From Odontocerum albicorne (Eukaryota > Arthropoda > Insecta > Trichoptera > Odontoceridae), in contig OX463848.1 of NCBI GenBank assembly GCA_949825065.1, positions 43,762,393 through 43,826,392 on the forward strand: DNA of 64,000 nt. Reading direction: 5' to 3'. Each line of letters opens with the position of its first letter. Position 1 is the stretch's first letter. Under the pieces are notes generated by a model that was not told the origin of the DNA, searched no databases, and saw nothing but the letters and a program-made list of their open reading frames with translations. Of the stretch, positions 59,250-64,000 are shown piece by piece. Position numbers and translations under genes: made by a program.

Positions 59250-59632
59250 GTTTTCTTCTTGAATAATGGCCGTGAACTCCTGTATATGAAGGAGTATACG
59301 GCAGTGTCAAGTGATGTCCACTTCATAGAGTTTTGATAATTCTAATCACATGGGCGATTTCGAAGTATAGGTAGCCGCGTCCATAGTTGATATTTTGATT
59401 ATATAAAATCAAATCGGGACTACTGTTATCGGTTTTTAATTAGAAAAATTAAAATTAAACGTTTTGATAGTTCTATATACATTTACTCAGTGACAGCTGT
59501 TTCGCGATACGAACGGCCTTTTCAAACTGTAAATGAAACTTAGTCCTATGGCTATGTATATCCAAAAATGTTTACATAATACGTTTTACAATAATATTTA
59601 GCAGTGATGTTAGTACAGTTATATTTTAAACC
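59250..59632. repeat. Dispersed repeat fragment and unassigned DNA
   Basis: 59255-59340 repeats 14515-14610 (GAATAATGGCCGTGAACTCC). The rest is not recognised. Confidence 0.35.
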
Positions 59633-59958
59633 TTAACCCTTTTGATCTCCCGGGGCCGATCATCGGCCCCAACTGGTGTATGTGAAAAATCCCACAGGGC
59701 CGATCATCGGCCTCAAAGTTCTCATACAAGTTTTTATGTTGAATAAAAAAAGGATAAAAATATTTTTTTTTTATGAAATATGATATATATTTATTGTTTT
59801 ACACTTTACACTACAGGGAGGTAAATACAAAAAAAAATAGTTTTAAAACTAAATATTAACTGAGATAAAAAATAAAATATAAACTACTGTTTTTTTGCCA
59901 AAAATGCTTGGATTTTTCGCACATTTTACGCGAAATATGCTGGGATTAAAAGGGTTAA
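59633..59958. mobile_element. Second TTAA MITE family with palindromic ends
   Basis: TTAACCCTTTTGATCTCC to GGGATTAAAAGGGTTAA. GGGGCCGATCATCGGCCCC at 59652-59670 is a perfect palindrome and a near copy follows at 59697. Confidence 0.8.
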
Positions 59959-60128
59959 ATTACATGGAGTGATGATGATGATGAAATTAGAAATCTAAAG
60001 TGTAGTTTACATTGAATACTCAATGTCACTACTGCAAAGTAGAAATAGAGAAAGAATCGTGCAAAAACGTGTTAAAACCTTTGTTCCAACAAATAAATGC
60101 TATGAGCATGTATGGTTTCTGTATATAC

Positions 60129-60247
60129 TGTAACGAGTTGATGGTTTCTTCTTGGAGCTGCATCAAGTCCTGGTCTTCCTGAGGCTTGAGAGCCTTGCTA
60201 TGCATCACCAAGCCAAGAAAACAGCACACCGCGACTCTCAGCAACAT
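60129..60247 (-). CDS. Signal-peptide first exon, possibly exon 1 of the IR75 gene
   Basis: Starts ATG at 60245-60247 and codes for 39 residues plus two bases before the donor TTACA|GTATAT. The first 17 residues (MLLRVAVCCFLGLVMHS) look like a cleavable signal peptide, followed by a polar Gln/Glu-rich stretch. A TATA box lies about 50 bp upstream. It is on the receptor's strand, 3.2 kb upstream of exon A, and leaves in phase 2, which fits the longer form of exon A. I do not recognise the mature residues as IR75, so it could instead be the first exon of an unrelated small secreted protein. A diverged copy without the donor lies at 37297-37412. Confidence 0.45.
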
Positions 60248-60297
60248 GATGTCACGCTAACTCAAGCAGAGGATTGCCTATTGACCAAACCGTATAG

Positions 60298-60305
60298 CTT
60301 TTATA
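60298..60305 (-). promoter_or_regulatory. TATA box of the signal-peptide exon
   Basis: TATAAAAG on the minus strand, about 50 bp upstream of the ATG at 60247. It fits a transcription start roughly 20 bp before the ATG. The same octamer is kept at the same distance in the 37 kb copy (37463-37470). Confidence 0.5.
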
Positions 60306-60757
60306 TTCACCCTAAATTGATAAAAAATTTAATAGTTAAACGCTTCACTGACCATCTAAATGGGACGGTCGAAAAAATTGACGAGGCAATAAATTATCTA
60401 AGGCTTTCGCTTACCACCTAGGTTACACGTATCATTGTTTAAGGAAAAATGAACTTTGGCGATATATGTTAAAAGACAAATCACATCGTACGTTTTTGAA
60501 TTCGGTTTGTAAAAATTCCTACGGTTATCTTTGTAACCTGTTCAACGGCAGGAATTATTAACGATACGATTGGCACAAAACTATCTAAGACACATATTAA
60601 GAAAAAGAATCAATCGCAAAATGTACCTGTTTTGAGATATTTAGGGAAACATAACATCGTTTTCTATTGCTCACATGCTATAAAAAAATAAGACAAAATT
60701 TATCATTCAAAAAACTTTAACTGACAATGTTTCAGCGCTTTAAGAATTAATGTACGT

Positions 60758-61362
60758 TTAACCTTTCCTTTCCTGTGCAAAAAAAATCCGCGCGTTCCGG
60801 TGCTGTGTATTCAATACACATGTAAAAATGAGCGATTTAAATTGAAAAAATAAGAATATTCATAGGCAATCGCTTAAATTAATTAAATTTGAAGTCAAAA
60901 GTGATAATAATTGAAATTTAATTGCTGAAAACATAAATAAAAACATCGGCCGACGTTCACAAAACGGGCGCAGAGACCACCTCAAATGAATGCCCGCGAG
61001 CTACTGAAGCGAGAGAAGCGAGCGAACTGAGATTCTATTTCTTGCGTTCCCATATACCGAAGTAGAGTGAGACGTGACGTGTTCCTCAGCCATAGCGTTT
61101 TTTTATAATGAATATACATACCTACGTCACCCACTGGCACACGTTTGATTGTATTGGTGAATTTATCCCCGATTTTCACAAAATATCTCTGATGTGGCCG
61201 ATAAGTGCTAATTATTATTAATATTATTTTTTCATTCAATGCGTAAATGTATTACGGAGGAATACCTAAAATCTGAACCCAGTATTTATTATATTTATAA
61301 AGATATTAAAGTTTTTAGAAGCAATGTGTACTAGTTACACATCACAGGACAGGAAGGGTTAA
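60758..61362 (-). mobile_element. piggyBac-type MITE, copy I
   Basis: TTAACCTTTCCTTTCCTG to GGACAGGAAGGGTTAA, 605 bp. It is the original partner of copy F in the duplication. Confidence 0.88.
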
Positions 61363-61832
61363 TCAATGTTTCAAATAAAATATCGTGAGCTCTATAATTT
61401 CACACGTATACGTTAATGTATTGTCTGTACTTGTCGGCCAAATCAAATGAATCGTCAGTGGAGCGGTTCTAATGCCATCACGATATTTGCTCTACAATTT
61501 CGTTCGAAAATTTGATGTTAGTTTTTCTTCAAAATTACTTCAGGACTACCCCAAGATACGTTACATGAGATTTCAGTTCAATTTAGTAACTCAAAAATGG
61601 TTGCAGTTTGAGGTAGTGTTCTTTTTCAATTACAATGTATGTGCAGGACTCCGAACGTCTTATACAGCAGACTTTCATCTATCCTAGGTGGTAAGGAAAA
61701 AATACCCAGATAATCCCCGCCAAAAATATGGGAAAGGAATAAAAAGAAAACGTCTAAATCAACCCAGACGCTATTTTTTTAAAACACGACAGCAAAGAAG
61801 GGTTCAAATTACTTTTTAGCAATGAGTGCTGA
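61363..61832. other. Nothing recognised
   Basis: A 71-residue frame at 61472-61687 has no motif. Confidence 0.35.
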
Positions 61833-62402
61833 GCTTCTAAAAACTTTAATATCTCTATAAATATAATAAATACTGGGTTCAGATTTTAGGTATTCCTCCA
61901 TAATACATTTACGCATTGAATGACAAAATAATATTAATAATAATTAGCACTTATCGGCCACATCAGAGATATTTTGTGAAAATCGGGAATAAATTCACTA
62001 ATACAATCAAACGTGAGCCAGTGTGTGACGTAGATATATTAATTCTAAAAAACCGCTATGGCTGAGGAAGCGACGCTATTCACGTCTCACTCTCACTCTA
62101 CTTCGGTATATGGGAATGCAATAAATAGAATCTCAGTTCGCTCGCTTCAGTAGCTCTCGGCCATTCGTTTGAGGTGGTCGATCCGCCCGTTTCGTGAACG
62201 TCGGCCAGTGTTTTTTTTCATGTTTTTAGCAATTAAATTTCAATTATTATCCGTTTTGACTTCAAATTTAATTAATTTAAGCGATTGGCTATGAATATTC
62301 TTATTTCCCCTATTTTAAATAGCTCATTTTTATATATGTATTGATGTGTATTGAATACATAGCACCGAAACGCGCGGATTTTTTAGCACACGAAAAGGTT
62401 AA
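61833..62402 (+). mobile_element. piggyBac-type MITE, copy J, left end missing
   Basis: Begins at GCTTCTAAAAACTTTAATAT and ends CACACGAAAAGGTTAA. Confidence 0.83.
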
Positions 62403-62744
62403 AAGGTAAAAAAAATACGCATAAAACTAGAGTTCACTATTTAGTGAAACGAAAATACAAAATTGAGAATATAAAATGCGAATACATACAATAAAAATAG
62501 TCAATCATACATCAACCGCAATTATAAAAGATTTGATGCGCCCGCCTGCTTGCATCAAAATTTAACACTGAATCTACTACCGGGATTTCTGGTCGATGAC
62601 TTTGTTCATTATTTCACCAGTTTTATTATCTGGTACATATTACCAATTTCGCCAGTTTTATTTTGAGGTACATATTGTGTTATGAGTCAAATGAAATTTT
62701 TTTATAGACAAACTTGACTCAGCAGTCAACCTGAGAGTCTAGGG

Positions 62745-63219
62745 CAGAGGTCTCCAAACTTTTTAGGGCAGGGGTCTCCAAACACACTGACTCCTCCACT
62801 AAGTCCCAAAGGCCAAGACCTAGCTAGCTCATCATACCAACATACTGTAGTTTTGAATTACGCGCAAATTTTCGTATTGGGACTAGCCGGCGAGTGAGAT
62901 ATCTATGGCGCAGGGCTTTGGGGTGAACTCCGCTCCGTTCGCAATTTCGGTTGGTACTTACGGACAAGTGTCAAGGACATTTCATTGCGGCGGAGATAGC
63001 CGATGCGCGAAATATAATGTGACTATTGTGTTTTGTGACTATAGTCGTTAAATAAAAACATCTGATTATTATTTTGTATGATTTACTTACATTGTAAATT
63101 GTACAATGTAATCAAATTAAACTATGACGGGCCGGATACCGGACATATCCGGCCCGCTACCGCATTGGTGGTGCTCGCGGGCCGGTGTTAGCCCGCGGGT
63201 CGTAATTTGGAGACCCCTG
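62745..63219. mobile_element. hAT-type MITE
   Basis: CAGAGGTCTCCAAAC to ATTTGGAGACCCCTG; perfect 8-bp target duplication GTCTAGGG at 62737-62744 and 63220-63227. The left end repeat is duplicated (CAGGGGTCTCCAAAC again at 62769). Confidence 0.9.
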
Positions 63220-63490
63220 GTCTAGGGTGTCAGATCACATAGACGTGTTCCCACCGAAAGGAGTGATCACATAAGAGATTCTGTCATAAATATTACTCTG
63301 AATCTTCGTAACTCAAAGAGCCGTTGCTCGGGAAATGACTGTATTTAGCAATTTTCCAAACAAACAAATTTTAAAATGGATATACGAGTACAATTGAAAA
63401 CTAAAAAAAATACTCGTACTTGTTAACTTAGGAATTCTTGAATTTTTTTTTCTAATTTACTTCCGTTTACTTCGGAATTTTTCTCTAATG
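63220..63490. other. Nothing recognised
   Basis: AT-rich DNA. Confidence 0.4.
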
Positions 63491-63494
63491 TTTT

Positions 63495-64000
63495 TTTATT
63501 GGTACTTCCAAATTCACTTTATATAATACAAATGTACCACTTTTTATTAATATACATCCATATAATTTTTATTGGTACTTCCAGATTCACTTTATATGAT
63601 ACAAATGTACCACTTTTTATTAATATACATCCATATAATTTTTATTGGTACTTCCAGATTCACTTTATATAATACAAATGTACCACTTTTTATTAATATA
63701 CATCCATATAATTTTTATTGGTACTTCCAGATTCACTTTATTTAATACAAATGTACCACTTTTTATTAATATACATCCATATATTTTTATTGGTACTTCC
63801 AGATTCACTTTATATAATACAAATGTACCACTTTTTATTAATATACATCCATATAATTTTTATTGGTACTTCCAGATTCACTTTATATAATACAAATGTA
63901 CCACTTTTTATTAATATACATCCATATAATTTTTATTGGTACTTCCAGATTCACTTTATATAATACAAATGTACCACTTTTTATTAATATACATCCAAAT
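63495..64000. repeat. 73-bp tandem array, runs off the window
   Basis: Seven units of TTTTTATTGGTACTTCCAGA, TTCACTTTATATAATACAAA, TGTACCACTTTTTATTAATA, TACATCCATATAA. The plus-strand open frames across it are repeat shadows. Confidence 0.92.

Noticed and set aside
59480..59545. Small exon candidate on the minus strand (FEKAVRIAKQLSL)
   Set aside because: Has AG and GT borders but no family match, and 40 bp is too short to support alone.
63645..63963. Two plus-strand 81-residue repeat frames
   Set aside because: Shadows of the 73-bp tandem array.

Overview
This is insect nuclear DNA: AT-rich, intron-bearing, and packed with degraded transposable elements of typical arthropod families. There are no operons, rRNA genes or CRISPR arrays. 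Lepidoptera is my best guess, from the LINE tails and the repeat mix; this is inference and not proven.

The one clear host gene is on the minus strand. It is an ionotropic receptor of the IR75 group, spread over at least 35 kb (56968 down to 21701). I recovered nine coding exons at 56746-56968, 51306-51567, 50819-51002, 46768-46955, 44972-45289, 36703-36890, 33514-33621, 24938-25104 and 21701-21956. Each internal exon has AG/GT borders and all phases match, giving about 630 residues with the S1 and S2 ligand-binding lobes, three membrane segments and a pore loop. The stop codon is at 21701-21703. The start is not proven. A signal-peptide exon with a TATA box at 60129-60247 is phase-compatible and may be exon 1.

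Everything else is mainly mobile DNA. The flank at 1-21700 holds reverse transcriptase fragments, piggyBac-type MITEs, Gypsy solo LTRs, a Penelope-like element, hAT and mariner elements, a Harbinger-like element with a MADF exon, and a CpG-rich block at 5370-5560. IR intron 8 (21957-24937) holds a 49-bp tandem array with a higher-order period and two Penelope copies, one a perfect palindrome. Intron 7 (25105-33513) holds a non-LTR RT, a BEL/Pao pol gene with its LTR and an inverted LTR, and a mariner. Intron 6 (33622-36702) holds a Penelope copy and most of a MITE carrying a nested Gypsy derivative. Intron 5 (36891-44971) holds a MITE-bounded duplication of the signal-peptide exon, a BEL solo LTR, a Gypsy LTR with two like ends, tandem arrays and a hAT MITE. 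Intron 4 holds an RT pseudogene and a second MADF copy. Intron 3 holds a hAT with transposase remnants, Gypsy LTRs and a Jockey-like RT. Intron 2 is only 303 bp and is two-thirds MITE. Intron 1 holds a 68-bp tandem array, a MITE and a Penelope piece. Beyond 57 kb are further MITEs, hATs, an LTR and a 73-bp array running off the window.

The most unusual observations are: (i) the 37232-38544 unit, bounded by TTAA and by piggyBac-type MITE ends, which carries a copy of the signal-peptide exon from the 60 kb locus into intron 5 of the receptor gene; (ii) a Gypsy LTR with two U3-type ends and a 4-bp target duplication at 40502-41026; and (iii) a perfect 94-bp-arm palindrome with a hammerhead-like motif in a Penelope-like element at 23012-23207.
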